This document shows positions 18,464 through 27,863 of a DNA stretch of 64,000 bases, piece after piece. The DNA comes from JAIPDZ01 sp034522175 (GTDB lineage Bacteria; Desulfobacterota; DSM-4660; Desulfatiglandales; Desulfatiglandaceae): the NCBI GenBank assembly GCA_034522175.1, contig JAXHLQ010000001.1, positions 248,001-312,000 of the forward strand. The letters are read 5' to 3'. The translations under genes were made by a program, and so were the position numbers. The notes below the pieces were generated by a model, which did not search any database, was not told the DNA's origin, and saw only the letters and a program-made list of their open reading frames with translations. Within the stretch, counting starts at the first letter, position 1. Every line of letters begins with the position of its first letter.

Positions 18464-19675
18464 TCAGGATATCAAAATGGGGGATGAGGCATGGTCCTCT
18501 TTCTTCTCATCCCCTTCGGAATCTTCCCGGGCAATGTCAAAGTAACGGGTCATGCTCTGGTCCACCAGCCGGAATAAAAAGCGGTTTTTCCTGAAATCGG
18601 AATCTTCTTCGTCCATTGAAGCCGCCACTTTCAGACAGACAGGAACCAAAGGGCTCCCTTCTTCCATTTTGTGGAAGATGAATGCCATCTCCTCCATCCG
18701 GCTTTTCAGGAGCCGGCGTTTTTCAGAGGGAAAGAGCTCGGTCGCACACCGTTGCTTTATTTCTATTGCGCGTTGGGCCTTCTGCTCCGCGGAAAGAATG
18801 AGCGGGCTATCTTCAGAATCGATGATCGCTTCCATGAAGGGTCTCAGCGACCCGAGTTCAATGATCCAATCCGCCATCAACGGATGATCCAGAAGGTCAT
18901 TGATCTCTGAATCCGTCAAAGGATCGTCTGTGGCGACCGTTCCTCCGACAAGGTCATAGGTGGGGGGTCCGTCCGGTGGCGATTCATGTGCCGACAACCA
19001 GGCTCTGAGCTCGAGATAGTCCTGGGGGACCTCATTACCGAGTACCAGGGAAGCCTGGTAGGCCTCCTCGAGAACGGATGTGAAATGAGGCAGAGAGGTT
19101 TCCACCAGCGTGCTGCCCGCTGAAAACTGCTGCCTCAACTCCTTCGCCCGTTTCTTGCTCATCTTACCGAACAAGAACTCCTGGATCCCCTTTTCATCTG
19201 AAACCACACCCAGGCCGAATTCCACGCCACCGGTTTTGGGCGTCAATGAAAACATAACGGCTCGGTTTCCCATGCTGTCCAGTACCCCCACATAGGCTTG
19301 CGGGGGGGCTGAATCAGCGGGCTTGAAGGTGATCGGGGCCGGATCGTCCGTATCATAAAGGCCTTCCACCGCCACCCCTCTTCCCTTGAGCTTGAAAAGG
19401 ATCCGTTTGATGGCTTTTTGAACGCTTTTTTCGTCGAAACGGGCTTTCAGCCGGCCGAGAAGGTCCACTATGGATGGATGATCCAGCGGGAGGGATTCTA
19501 CCAGGGCCTTTGCAGCACGCGGGTGAGGAATTTGATCAACGATTTCAGAGGGGTCACTGCCGTCGATGTTTTCCAAGAGTGACGTGACGAGCAGACGTTC
19601 CGTTTCCGAAAGGGCCGCTCGGTCTGAGGCTTTTTTCTTTTTGCTTCCCTTCCTGGGTTTCTTCTTTGCAGGCAT
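18464..19675 (-). CDS. Conserved hypothetical protein, 403 residues
   Basis: I do not recognise this protein. It opens with a very basic stretch (KKKPRKGSKKKK, residues 4-15), then an all-helical-looking region with repeated leucines, a middle part with alternating beta-type sequence (AYVGVLDSMGNRAVMFSLTP), and an acidic C-terminus. There is no signal peptide or membrane segment, so it is probably cytosolic and may bind nucleic acid through the N-terminus. It lies 25 nt upstream of yjbQ on the same strand, so the two could be co-transcribed. Codon use looks like that of neighbouring genes, which supports real coding. Confidence 0.75.
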   Translation of the reverse strand: MPAKKKPRKGSKKKKASDRAALSETERLLVTSLLENIDGSDPSEIVDQIPHPRAAKALVESLPLDHPSIVDLLGRLKARFDEKSVQKAIKRILFKLKGRGVAVEGLYDTDDPAPITFKPADSAPPQAYVGVLDSMGNRAVMFSLTPKTGGVEFGLGVVSDEKGIQEFLFGKMSKKRAKELRQQFSAGSTLVETSLPHFTSVLEEAYQASLVLGNEVPQDYLELRAWLSAHESPPDGPPTYDLVGGTVATDDPLTDSEINDLLDHPLMADWIIELGSLRPFMEAIIDSEDSPLILSAEQKAQRAIEIKQRCATELFPSEKRRLLKSRMEEMAFIFHKMEEGSPLVPVCLKVAASMDEEDSDFRKNRFLFRLVDQSMTRYFDIAREDSEGDEKKEDHASSPILIS

Positions 19676-19791
19676 GGATCACATCTCAGCAAGTGAGGCC
19701 TTTTCGCATAGGCCGCGGGAAACAAATAAAACTGCCAGCGCGACATATGCCAAGTGTAAGCACTAAAAGAAAGTAAGGCATTTCCCACGTC

Positions 19792-19835
19792 ATTCCGGCG
19801 AATCCCGGATCAGGGTCCGGGACAGGCACCGGAAT
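19792..19835. repeat. Imperfect palindromic intergenic repeat
   Basis: ATTCCGG (19792-19798) and CCGGAAT (19829-19835) flank a GC-rich core with inner CCCGGAT/GTCCGGG arms, downstream of pyrR. This resembles the dispersed CATTCCGG-type palindromes found between genes in many proteobacteria. It may also act as a transcript-end hairpin. Confidence 0.45.
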
Positions 19836-19847
19836 CCAGCACCGGTT

Positions 19848-20396
19848 TTATGGGGCCTCTTTTCTTTCAATGGCCACATAATCCTCAAACCCTTCCTCTT
19901 CGAGATAAACGTTAATGGTCTCTTCAGGTGCGGTATCCCACACCCCGCCCACATAATTGGCCATGATGGGGAGTTCCCGGTTTTCAACGCCCCGATCGGC
20001 CAGGATGGCCAGTTCGATTTTTCTGGGACGGCCGTAGTCGATCAGTGCATCCATGGCGGCCCGGACGGTCCTTCCGGTAAACAGGACATCATCCACGAGG
20101 ATAACGATTTTGTCATCTAAGGAGAAGGGAAGATCCGTCTTTCCCACCACGGGTGTGGGTGCCATCCGCGTCCAGTCGTCCCGATATAGCGTGATGTCCA
20201 CAATACCGAGAGGCGGAGGGGGGCCGTCCATAGCCCCCATGGTTTTCTGCAGCCTCGCCGCAAGGAATGCGCCCCCCGTGCGAATACCCACCAGAACCAC
20301 GTTCTGGCCCAATTGGTTTTTTGGAAGAATCTGATCTGCAATTTTCTGGATATTGTCGGAAACGCCCTGCGCATCCAGGATAATGGTCTTTTCCAT
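19848..20396 (-). CDS. pyrR: PyrR bifunctional pyrimidine regulator / uracil phosphoribosyltransferase
   Basis: A 182-residue PyrR. I start at ATG 20396 (MEKTIILDAQGV), which matches the family N-terminus; the open frame extends 15 codons further. The PRPP-binding loop is VILVDDVLFTGRTVRAAMDAL near residues 94-114, and VGIRTGGAFLAARL near 40-53 is the other conserved segment. In Gram-positives PyrR binds pyr mRNA; in many other bacteria it mainly makes UMP from uracil and PRPP. No pyr biosynthetic gene is in the window, so its local role is not defined. Confidence 0.93.
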   Translation of the reverse strand: MEKTIILDAQGVSDNIQKIADQILPKNQLGQNVVLVGIRTGGAFLAARLQKTMGAMDGPPPPLGIVDITLYRDDWTRMAPTPVVGKTDLPFSLDDKIVILVDDVLFTGRTVRAAMDALIDYGRPRKIELAILADRGVENRELPIMANYVGGVWDTAPEETINVYLEEEGFEDYVAIERKEAP

Positions 20397-20661
20397 AGCC
20401 AAATACCATCCATTACTATTAAAAACTAATATGTATATCATGCAGGGTCAGATTCGTCAAAAAATTTTTTTTAATACTTCGGAATGGTCACTTCCGGGTT
20501 TTCATGAACCTTTTCAGTAAAACCGTGACAACCCAACTTAAATCCTGTAGAAGAGAAAATGATCATCGACATGCATGAAACCGGATCGGGAACAGATACA
20601 CACTGCACATTTTGGACCCATTCATCCATCAATTGGTTTCGAGAGGGGAGAAAAACACGCT

Positions 20662-21018
20662 ATGGAGACACAGGAAGCCATCATGGGATTTTCCCAGAGC
20701 GAGAAGATAAAATCCGCTATCATATGGACATCACAGGCACTCGAGCTTACCGCCGCTTTGAACGGGCCGGAGAAGGAGGGCGCCACCCGGATGATGAAAA
20801 TGAAAATCGATCACATCATTCAGGAGATTCGTCTGGCCAAAAACATCGCGGGAAACCCGTATTGGGACGATATCGAAAAGGATATGGAAAATGCCGTGGT
20901 CATGATCAACTCAGGGGTGGCCGCCGACTCGGTAAGCCATCTGACGCAGGCATTGAGCAAGGTGACGAGCATCGGTCAGCGTTCCATGGCTTTTTTGAAG
21001 GAAAAGGGCTTGATTTAA
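20662..21018 (+). CDS. Hypothetical protein, 118 residues, helical
   Basis: A small all-helical protein starting at ATG 20662 behind GAGAGGGGAG. The sequence (SEKIKSAIIWTSQALELTAA, KMKIDHIIQEIRLAKNIAG, then a Val/Ile-rich C-terminal helix) shows no known domain, signal or membrane segment. It lies in front of a flavodoxin stub and larB on the plus strand and is divergent from pyrR. Function unknown. Confidence 0.65.
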   Translation: METQEAIMGFSQSEKIKSAIIWTSQALELTAALNGPEKEGATRMMKMKIDHIIQEIRLAKNIAGNPYWDDIEKDMENAVVMINSGVAADSVSHLTQALSKVTSIGQRSMAFLKEKGLI

Positions 21019-21050
21019 CCTACGAACCAAAAAATTAAGGAGGGGTGATT

Positions 21051-21125
21051 ATGCAAATATTAATCCTTTATTTCTCAAAAGGGGGCAATACCAGGCGGCT
21101 GGCTGAAGCCATCGCCAAAGGGTAA
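21051..21125 (+). pseudogene. Flavodoxin-like N-terminal stub
   Basis: A 24-codon frame behind a perfect AAGGAGGGG site. It encodes MQILILYFSKGGNTRRLAEA..., the first beta strand and FMN phosphate-binding loop (SKGGNTRRLAEAI) of a flavodoxin or NAD(P)H-dependent FMN reductase, then stops. The rest of the fold is missing and larB begins 6 nt later. This looks like an internal deletion that joined the front of a flavodoxin gene to larB, leaving its ribosome site in place. It could now serve as a translated leader for larB. Confidence 0.7.
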
Positions 21126-21131
21126 GCACCA

Positions 21132-21881
21132 ATGGATATGGACCTGCTCAAAGATCTCCTGGAGCGTCTGAAACGGGACGACATCACCGTTGAAGCGTGT
21201 ATGGAGAAGCTACGGAGGCTCCCCTTCGAGGACCTGGGATTCGCCTGTGTGGACCATCACCGAACCCTCCGTAAAGGCTTATCCGAGGTGATATTCGGAG
21301 AAGGCAAGGCGGTCTCCGCCATCATCGCCATCATGGAAGAGATGGTCGCAGAAGAGGAAAATGTACTGGTAACCCGGCTGACACCCGAAAAGGCGGATGC
21401 CATCGGGACTCGTTTTTCCGACAGCACTTACCACCCTAAAGCGAGAATGCTGACCCTCATACCCCATCCCGCGCCGGTAGGGGGCCGGGGAACCATTCTG
21501 ATCATCAGTGCCGGCACGTCGGACATTCCTGTGGCTGAAGAGGCCAAAGTGGTGGCACGCTTCATGGGCAATAAGGTGGATACCATCTATGATGTCGGCG
21601 TTTCGGGCCTTCACAGGCTCCTTGGCCACTGGGAGCGGATCGTCCAGGCCACGGTGCTCGTGGTCGTGGCAGGAATGGAGGGGGCACTGCCGAGCGTCGT
21701 CGGCGGCCTGGTGGACAAACCGGTCATCGCTGTCCCCACCAGCGTAGGATACGGCACCAGCTTTCATGGGATTGCCGCTCTTTTGGGCATGCTCAATTCC
21801 TGCGCTTCGGGGGTAACGGTGGTCAACATCGACAACGGATTCGGAGCGGGATACGCCGCCGGCGTCATCAACCGGGAATAG
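21132..21881 (+). CDS. larB: LarB, nickel-pincer cofactor biosynthesis carboxylase
   Basis: A 249-residue LarB. The N-terminal helical part (LKDLLERLKRDDITVEACMEKLRRLPFEDLGFACVDHHR) is typical, and the C-terminal two thirds form a PurE-like fold: AGTSDIPVAEEA near residues 126-137, DVGVSGLHRLL, VVAGMEGALPSVVGGLVDKPVIAVPTSVGYG. LarB carboxylates and hydrolyses nicotinic acid adenine dinucleotide in the first step of the cofactor used by lactate racemase-type enzymes. larC and larE are not in the window. The GlcD-type oxidase at 22951-24332 could use a 2-hydroxyacid, which fits a lactate theme, but this is only suggestive. Confidence 0.92.
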   Translation: MDMDLLKDLLERLKRDDITVEACMEKLRRLPFEDLGFACVDHHRTLRKGLSEVIFGEGKAVSAIIAIMEEMVAEEENVLVTRLTPEKADAIGTRFSDSTYHPKARMLTLIPHPAPVGGRGTILIISAGTSDIPVAEEAKVVARFMGNKVDTIYDVGVSGLHRLLGHWERIVQATVLVVVAGMEGALPSVVGGLVDKPVIAVPTSVGYGTSFHGIAALLGMLNSCASGVTVVNIDNGFGAGYAAGVINRE

Positions 21882-21889
21882 TCTGGATA

Positions 21890-22040
21890 GGATTCCAGGT
21901 TTCAGAGTTCAGGTTTCGGGTGTCAGGGAGAAGCCGAAAAGTGTCAGGCGGCAGCCATCAGGAATCCCCGCACTTAATAATCGTGCTTGCAGCGGGATCT
22001 CCGCTTCGCTCCGACCAGTAACGAGTAACCAGAAACCAGA
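21890..22040. repeat. Intergenic low-complexity repeat region
   Basis: Between larB and the next gene lies sequence made of short related phrases (AGGTTTCAGAGTTCAGGTTT, AACGAGTAACCAGAAACCAG). These are common mosaic filler repeats of deltaproteobacterial intergenic regions. No gene or RNA signal is evident. Confidence 0.4.
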
Positions 22041-22044
22041 AACT

Positions 22045-22964
22045 ATGCTTGTTCAAATCTACGAAATCCAGACCCCCCGGGATGCGGAAGCATGTATCTC
22101 AGCGGGGATCGACCATATCGGGTCCGTGCTCTTGGACAAGGCCGACTGGCGTGATCCGGTGCTGCGCGATACCCTGCAGGTATCCGCCGCCGCAGGAGCC
22201 AAGAGCAGCCTGATCCCGATTTTCCGGGAATTGGAAATCCTTTTTTCCGTAATCGACTATTACCGGCCCGACTACATCCACTTTTGTGACAATCTGACGG
22301 ATGCCTCCGGAAAAGCCGTCAGCCCGGAGCCGTTTGTTCAGGTTCAGACCCGGCTCAAAGAAAAATTCCCGGAAACAGGGATCATCCGCTCCATCCCCGT
22401 TCCAAGGCCCGGTTCTTTTCCCGACTTCCCCATCCTCGACATTGCCGAAGCCTTCCTGGAAACCAGCGATTTTTTTCTCACCGACACCTGGGTACCGAAA
22501 GCACCCGTGGCCGGCTATATCGGCATCACGGGCGAGCTCTCGGACGGGTCCCTGGCCGCCGCCTTGACCCGTTGGAGCCCTATCCCGTGATCCTTGCCGG
22601 AGGCCTGTCCCCTGAGAATGTCCATGATGCCCTCATGACGGTCAAATGTGCAGGCGCGGACAGTTGCACGCAGACCAACCGCGTGGCCAGCGATGGAAAC
22701 CCCGTGCGGTTTCAAAAGGATTTTCAGAGGGTTGCTGATTTCGTGAGAGCGGTCAGACGCGCGGATGAAGCGCTCCTTCGGGAAAAAACAGAACTGGAGA
22801 TTCAGCTTGAAACACTCCGTTCAGAATTGGCCGACCGTGAAAAAGCACTTCCTGCCCACTCGGTAAGGCCTCATCAGATCATGGCCATTGAGGCCCTTGA
22901 AGAAGATATCGAATCGGTAGAAGCAGAGCTGGCCCGATTCAGGATGGCCTTCACTCGGGATTGA
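22045..22964 (+). CDS. TrpF-like TIM-barrel protein with coiled-coil tail (frameshifted)
   Basis: A protein of about 306 residues resembling phosphoribosylanthranilate isomerase: IQTPRDAEACISAGIDHIGS near the N-terminus, LTDTWVPK in the middle (Asp at the catalytic acid position), and LEPYPVILAGGLSPENVHDAL near residues 176-196. The frame breaks at about 22567-22572; one added base gives ALTRLEPYPV. The catalytic Cys of TrpF (KICG) is replaced by QIYE, so the TrpF reaction is unlikely. The last 70 residues are a charged coiled coil (LLREKTELEIQLETLRSELA). No trp genes are near. Function unknown; family assignment is moderate. Confidence 0.65.
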
Positions 22965-24332
22965 GCCCCATCTTTCCCGGATTCAGGATATTCAGGGGGT
23001 CGAAGAGAGTCTTCAGTCCGGACATGACCTCTAAGCTCACCCGATCATGCTCCAGGCGCATGTAGGGCGCCTTGGCCAGACCGATACCGTGCTCTCCGGT
23101 CAGGGTTCCCTCCAGGCCGCAGGTCAACTTGAAAATCGCATCCGAGGCCGCTTGCATGCGTCTGACCTCGTCTGCATTGGTGGGGTCGTACATGATCTTG
23201 GGATGGAGATTGCCATCCCCGGCGTGTCCGAATACCACGAAGGGGAGGCGATGATTGCGGACGATTCGTGAAATCCCCCCCAGCAGTTCCGAGAGCCTGG
23301 ACACCGGAACGGTTACATCCTCCGACACATTCCTGGGCCGGAGTCTGGCCGCCACACTCCCGGCCACCCGTCGCGCCTGCCACAGCTGCTCGCTCTCCTC
23401 TGCCGAATGGGCCGTATGGATCTTCAGGGCCTGTCTCTTCTTGAACACCGCCATCACCCGGTTCATCTGAAATCGTGTTTCAGCCTCGGTATATCCGTCC
23501 GTCTCCACCAGGATCATGGCCTTTCCAGCGGGTAGCGGCACGGTTGAGTGTGTTCTCAATACCTCAAGGGTGTTTTCATCCAGGATTTCAAGGACGCTCG
23601 GAACAATCCCCGAATACATGATATCCGCCACACAACGAGCGGCGGATTCGATCCTGTCGAAGGTGGCGGAAGCCGTCTGGACCGCCGCCGGCTTCGGGTC
23701 GATTTTGAGGGTAATCTCCGTCATCACGCCCAGGGTCCCCTCGGACCCCACGAAAGATGGGTCAGATCATAACCTGAAACCGATTTCATGCAGCGCGATC
23801 CGCATCTCATGACCCGGCCGTCCGCGAGCACCACCTCAAGTCCCAGCACATAGTCCCGGGTCACGCCGTATTTGGCCCCCTTCAGCCCCCCGGCATTGGT
23901 GGCCACATTCCCCCCAATGGTGCAAGCCTTCCCGCTGGCGGGATCCGGGGGAAAGAAAAAATCGAAAGGCGCCAGGGCGTTTTGGAGATCCTGGTAGACC
24001 ACACCGGGCGCCATGATGGCGATACGATCCGGGACACGGATATCCATGATCCGGTTCATCCGGCACAGATCCATCACGATACCCGAACGGACCGGTACGG
24101 CGGAACCGGCCAAGCCCGTGCCCGCACCACGAGGCGTCACGGGTATTTTATGGGCGTGCGCCAATTTGAGCACATCGGACACCTGTTTCGTATCCGTTGG
24201 CCATACCGATGCATCCGGTCGGTGTTGGTGAGAAGACGCATCATATCCGTGCGACACACGATCGATCAGTGCATCGCTGAAATTCTCCGGCCCGACAATA
24301 TCAGTGATGGCGTGTCTCAGTGCCTGGTCCAA
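22951..24332 (-). CDS. FAD-linked 2-hydroxyacid oxidase, GlcD type (frameshifted)
   Basis: A flavoenzyme of about 460 residues of the GlcD/D-lactate dehydrogenase family. The FAD-binding PCMH domain is in the N-terminal part (VTPRGAGTGLAGSAVPV, PPDPASGKACTIGGNVATNAGGLKGAKYG). The C-terminal FAD-oxidase domain (FVVFGHAGDGNLHPKI, LTGEHGIGLAK) is in the next frame. The join is at about 23752-23756, where an extra T gives LTHLFVGSEGTLGVM. The start is a TTG at 24332, 5 nt after the stop of the AMIN-domain gene. Glycolate and D-lactate are the usual substrates; no GlcE or Fe-S partner is adjacent. Its 3-prime end overlaps the convergent TrpF-like gene by 14 nt. Confidence 0.88.
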
Positions 24333-24337
24333 TGAGC

Positions 24338-25652
24338 CTATTCCCGCGGCTTGACCATCAGGGTATAGTAATTCTCTTTTTTGTAAAAGAGTTGCTCGAC
24401 CGCATAATCCGCTCCCGGCTTAAAATCCATGACCACCCGTACTTTGGGTTGCGGCTCACCATGAATGCCGATGCGGATCCGCTCAATATACCCGTTTTCC
24501 AATTCCCTGTTTCGGGGAATATTCCCGCTGATTCGGGCACTAGGAAAATCGCACACCAGGCGCGGTTGACCGCCGTCCAGCACCTGGGTTTCCGGAGGAT
24601 AGTAACCGTTGAGTTCAAATATGACACCCGTACGGCCGTCCTTCGTGATGACGGGGCGAATGGCCCGGATCTCCTTCATAAGTGTTGTTCCATCGGCCGC
24701 TTCCTTTTTCAGCCGCCTGGGTCTTACGAGAAAAGAGGGTGTTGTGGGCCCATCCCGAGCGGCCGTCTTGCAACTCAATGGCGTACCAGTTCCCATGCTG
24801 TTCAAGGACCGTAAGGGTGTCGCCGCGTTTGATTCGGAATTTCACCTCCGCTTCAATGGACGGTCCATCTCTCACATTCCCCATCTCGACGATGACTTCG
24901 CGGTTATCGGGAGGTACTGGGTCGCCTTTTACAACGGTCTCTACGACGGCTTCGGGCTGGGATGCCCCGTTTTTGTCAACAGGGCCGCTTTCATCCGTGG
25001 TTGACGGCGTATCATCGGGTGCTTCGGGGGGCTTTGCTTCAAGTACGTGCGTCTCAGACGTTTTCTCTCCGGATGGTTCTTCCGCCGCGGCATCTGCTGT
25101 CCCGGCCGCTTCGTCTGGCGATTTCTCTCGATCTACGCCATCGGAGGATTCAGGGGTTGGTTTAATTTCTGCCGGCTCTGAGGAATCCCGCCGGGCTACA
25201 TCCGCCCCAGCCAGGGATGCCATATCTTGGGGCCCCGATGCCGCACCCGTCTCTTGGTCCACTTTTTCGGTAGTGGGTGTCTCAGATCTTTCCAGTGGAG
25301 ACGTTTCGGCTGGGGAAACCGCCTCGGTAGACGCACCTGCAGGTGTCGACTCCTTTACGATCTTTTCTGATATTTTTCCCCGCCGGTCATGGGAAATGGC
25401 CTCTTGGGCCGGGGAACCGGCCCCGGGGCCTTCACCCCTTCTGCCTTCATCAAGCATCCGGTAAGCGATCGGCGCCCCGAAGATGACGATCAAAAGGACG
25501 ATGGCGGCAATCAGCAACCAATAATTGACACCCCCCCCGATCCCTGGGGAAACAGATACAGCAGACCCTCCCGTAACACCGTCACCCTCTGCTGGCCCTA
25601 CCACGCCACATGGCTTCAACCGATTTACTCTCGATTCCTTTGCATTCATCAT
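24338..25652 (-). CDS. Membrane-anchored SH3b and AMIN domain protein (frameshifted)
   Basis: A protein of about 438 residues: short cytoplasmic N-terminus, one membrane helix near residues 44-66 (NYWLLIAAIVLLIVIFG), a long Pro/Glu/Ser/Thr-rich spacer, an SH3b domain (NVRDGPSIEAEVKFRIKRGD...GRSGWAHNTLF), then an AMIN-like domain (VITKDGRTGVIFELNGYYPP, RVVMDFKPGADYAVEQLFY). The SH3b and AMIN parts are in different frames; the break is near 24705-24723. These domains bind peptidoglycan and target periplasmic proteins to the wall, so a cell-envelope role is likely. Start chosen at ATG 25652; the ATG at 25649 is equally possible. Confidence 0.72.
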
Positions 25653-25725
25653 GCACCGCAATTCAGGGAATATCTTTTAAGGTATTAAATTAACTTCCCG
25701 GCGAATGATCAAGTGGGTACACGGG

Positions 25726-26754
25726 TCAAAACAGCTTTTTCTGTGCCGGATTCTCTCGAAAGGACCCTTCAAACCCGAGATGATCATAAGCCCGTCTCGT
25801 GGCCACCCGCCCCTGGGACGTCCGCTTGATAAACCCCCGCTGGATCAAAAAAGGCTCGTACACATCCTCGAGGGTGTCCTTTTCCTCGCCCACGGCCGCA
25901 GAAAGGCTGTTGAGACCAATGGGCCCCCCGTCGAATTTATGAATGATGGTCTGCATGATCAGGCGGTCCATCTTGTCTAAGCCCTTTTCGTCCACTTCCA
26001 GCATGCTCAGGCTCCGGTCCGCCACCTCCCGGGTGATGATGCCGTCCTCCTCCACCTGGGCAAAGTCGCGGACCCGTCTCAGCAGCCTGTTGGCCACCCG
26101 CGGCGTACCGCGGGCCCTTTTGGCAATTTCATGGGCCCCTGATTGCTTTGTGGCGATCCCCAACAGGGTGGCCGACCGGCTCACGATCTGTTGAAGCTCT
26201 TCAGGGGAATAAAAATCGACCCTCAGAATCACCCCGAACCGATCCCTCAGCGGCGGGGTCAAAAGACCCGTTCGGGTGGTGGCCCCCACCAGCGTAAAGG
26301 GAGGGAGGGGAATTTTCATGCTTCTCGCCGACGGCCCCTGTCCTACGATGATATCCAGTTCATAATCTTCCATGGCCGGGTACAGAATCTCTTCCACCAC
26401 GTGGTTCAGCCGGTGAATCTCATCGATAAAAAGGACGCTCTTGGGCTGCAGGCTGGTCAGAATGGCGGCCAGATCCCCCGGTTTTTCGATGACCGGCCCA
26501 GAGGTGATCTTGATTTCCACCCCGAGCTCCCTGGCGATGATGTGGGCGAGCGACGTCTTGCCCAGACCCGGGCTCCCATGAAACAGGACATGATCCAGGG
26601 CCTCGGAACGGCCCTTTGCCGCCTGAATAAAGACCCTGAGGTTTCGTTTCAGTTCGGTCTGTCCCACGTACTCGTCGAGGGTTTTCGGTCGGAGACTGAT
26701 CTCCTCCGGTATCTCCTCAACCTTAGGTTCGGGATCAATGAGTCGTTCTTCCAT
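25726..26754 (-). CDS. ruvB: Holliday junction branch migration helicase RuvB
   Basis: A 342-residue RuvB. The N-terminal LRPKTLDEYVGQTELKRNLRVFI is typical, Walker A is GSPGLGKTS near residues 60-68, Walker B is VLFIDEIHRL near 109-118, sensor region TTRTGLLTPPLRDRFG near 158-173, and the C-terminal winged helix has GGPIGLNSLSAAVGEE and QRGFIKRTSQGR. It is the ATP-driven motor that moves Holliday junctions with RuvA. It is the last gene of yebC-ruvC-ruvA-ruvB, 10 nt after ruvA. Confidence 0.97.
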   Translation of the reverse strand: MEERLIDPEPKVEEIPEEISLRPKTLDEYVGQTELKRNLRVFIQAAKGRSEALDHVLFHGSPGLGKTSLAHIIARELGVEIKITSGPVIEKPGDLAAILTSLQPKSVLFIDEIHRLNHVVEEILYPAMEDYELDIIVGQGPSARSMKIPLPPFTLVGATTRTGLLTPPLRDRFGVILRVDFYSPEELQQIVSRSATLLGIATKQSGAHEIAKRARGTPRVANRLLRRVRDFAQVEEDGIITREVADRSLSMLEVDEKGLDKMDRLIMQTIIHKFDGGPIGLNSLSAAVGEEKDTLEDVYEPFLIQRGFIKRTSQGRVATRRAYDHLGFEGSFRENPAQKKLF

Positions 26755-26764
26755 GAATATTTCA

Positions 26765-27367
26765 TCAGGCCAGTATAGCCAATGCCTCTCGAATCAGCGC
26801 CTCCAGACTCACTTCCTTGAGTCGCGCGCGGGCCTTTTCAATGGCGGCATTCGCCGCCTTGGTGGAATATCCCAGATTAACCAGCGCGGACAGGGTATCA
26901 TCGGTAAGGGCCTTGTCCGCCCGATCCATCACGGGCGCCGATGGAAAACCGACCGCTTCTGCGGCCTTTGATGCACGGTCCCTCAGTTCCAGGGCAATGC
27001 GCTCGGCCGTCTTCTTCCCCACACCGGGAATGGCCTGGATGCGAACCGCATCCCCCTGGCCGATGGCCTCCAGCAGGTCCTGGGGGCCCATTCCTGAAAG
27101 GATATTCACCGCCAGCTTCGGTCCGATGCCGGAAACCGAAATCAACATGAGAAACAGAGCTTTTTCAAGGGCGGTATGGAATCCGAAGAGGACCAGGGCG
27201 TCATCCCGCACGTGGGTATAGATCTCGAGGCTGACCGGTTCATTTTCATCATCGAGGGCGTAAAACGTGGAGATGGGGATAAAGACCTCATACCCCACGC
27301 CCCCCACATCCACAATGACCGATTGAGGGCTCTTCCTGCGGATCGACCCTGTGAGGCAGGCAATCAT
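26765..27367 (-). CDS. ruvA: Holliday junction branch migration protein RuvA
   Basis: A 200-residue RuvA with the usual three domains: OB-fold (MIACLTGSIRRKSPQSVIVDVGGVGYEVFIP), helix-hairpin-helix pair (VSGIGPKLAVNILSG and IPGVGKKTAERIALELRD, near residues 79-93 and 113-130), and the C-terminal RuvB-binding helices (ALVNLGYSTKAANAAI). It tetramerises on the junction and loads RuvB. Its ATG overlaps the ruvC stop as ATGA. Confidence 0.96.
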   Translation of the reverse strand: MIACLTGSIRRKSPQSVIVDVGGVGYEVFIPISTFYALDDENEPVSLEIYTHVRDDALVLFGFHTALEKALFLMLISVSGIGPKLAVNILSGMGPQDLLEAIGQGDAVRIQAIPGVGKKTAERIALELRDRASKAAEAVGFPSAPVMDRADKALTDDTLSALVNLGYSTKAANAAIEKARARLKEVSLEALIREALAILA

Positions 27368-27863
27368 GAGCGGGTCCTCACCCCCTTCATCTGATCAAAC
27401 CGCGACCAGTTACAGTGACATATGGCCACGGCCAGGGCATCGGACGCATCCAGCACCGGATCTTCCCGAATGCACAGGATAACCTTGACCATCTCCCGGA
27501 CCTGCTCCTTTTCCGCCCTGCCGAACCCCACCACCGCCTTTTTGACCTCTAAGGGCGTATACTCGTAAAGGGGATCCCGGACTGGGCCGCCGCAATCAAT
27601 GCCGCCGCCCGCGCATGGCCCAGTTTAAGGGCGCTCTTCACATTCTTTGCGTAGAAGAGATCCTCCACGGCCATTTCTTCAGGGTGGTACTGGTCGATGA
27701 GCTCCACCACGGACTGAAATATCCGGTGGATACGTTTGTAGAACTCGGTTTTTGTATGGGATCGGATAATACCGGAATGGACGTAGGCGACCGCGTTGTT
27801 CGTCTTCTCCACCAGGCCAAAGCCGGTCACCCTTGAGCCGGGATCCACGCCCAGCACCAACAT
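27364..27863 (-). CDS. ruvC: Crossover junction endodeoxyribonuclease RuvC (frameshifted)
   Basis: A resolvase of 166 residues after correction. The N-terminus has VLGVDPGSRVTGFG (catalytic Asp) and MAVEDLFYAKN (catalytic Glu). In the frame that opens the gene, translation runs off at SGIPFTSIRP. Adding one C in the run at 27570-27573 gives GIPLYEYTPLEVKKAVVG followed by the family C-terminus with DASDALAVAICH (last catalytic Asp pair), ending in a TGA that overlaps ruvA by 4 bp. The perfect continuation makes a sequence error more likely than gene decay. The ATG overlaps the yebC stop by 1 nt. Confidence 0.93.

Noticed and set aside
24682..25464. A 260-codon plus-strand frame, Ser/Ala/Val-rich
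   Set aside because: It mirrors the repetitive acidic linker of the AMIN-domain gene on the minus strand and has no independent start site or family.
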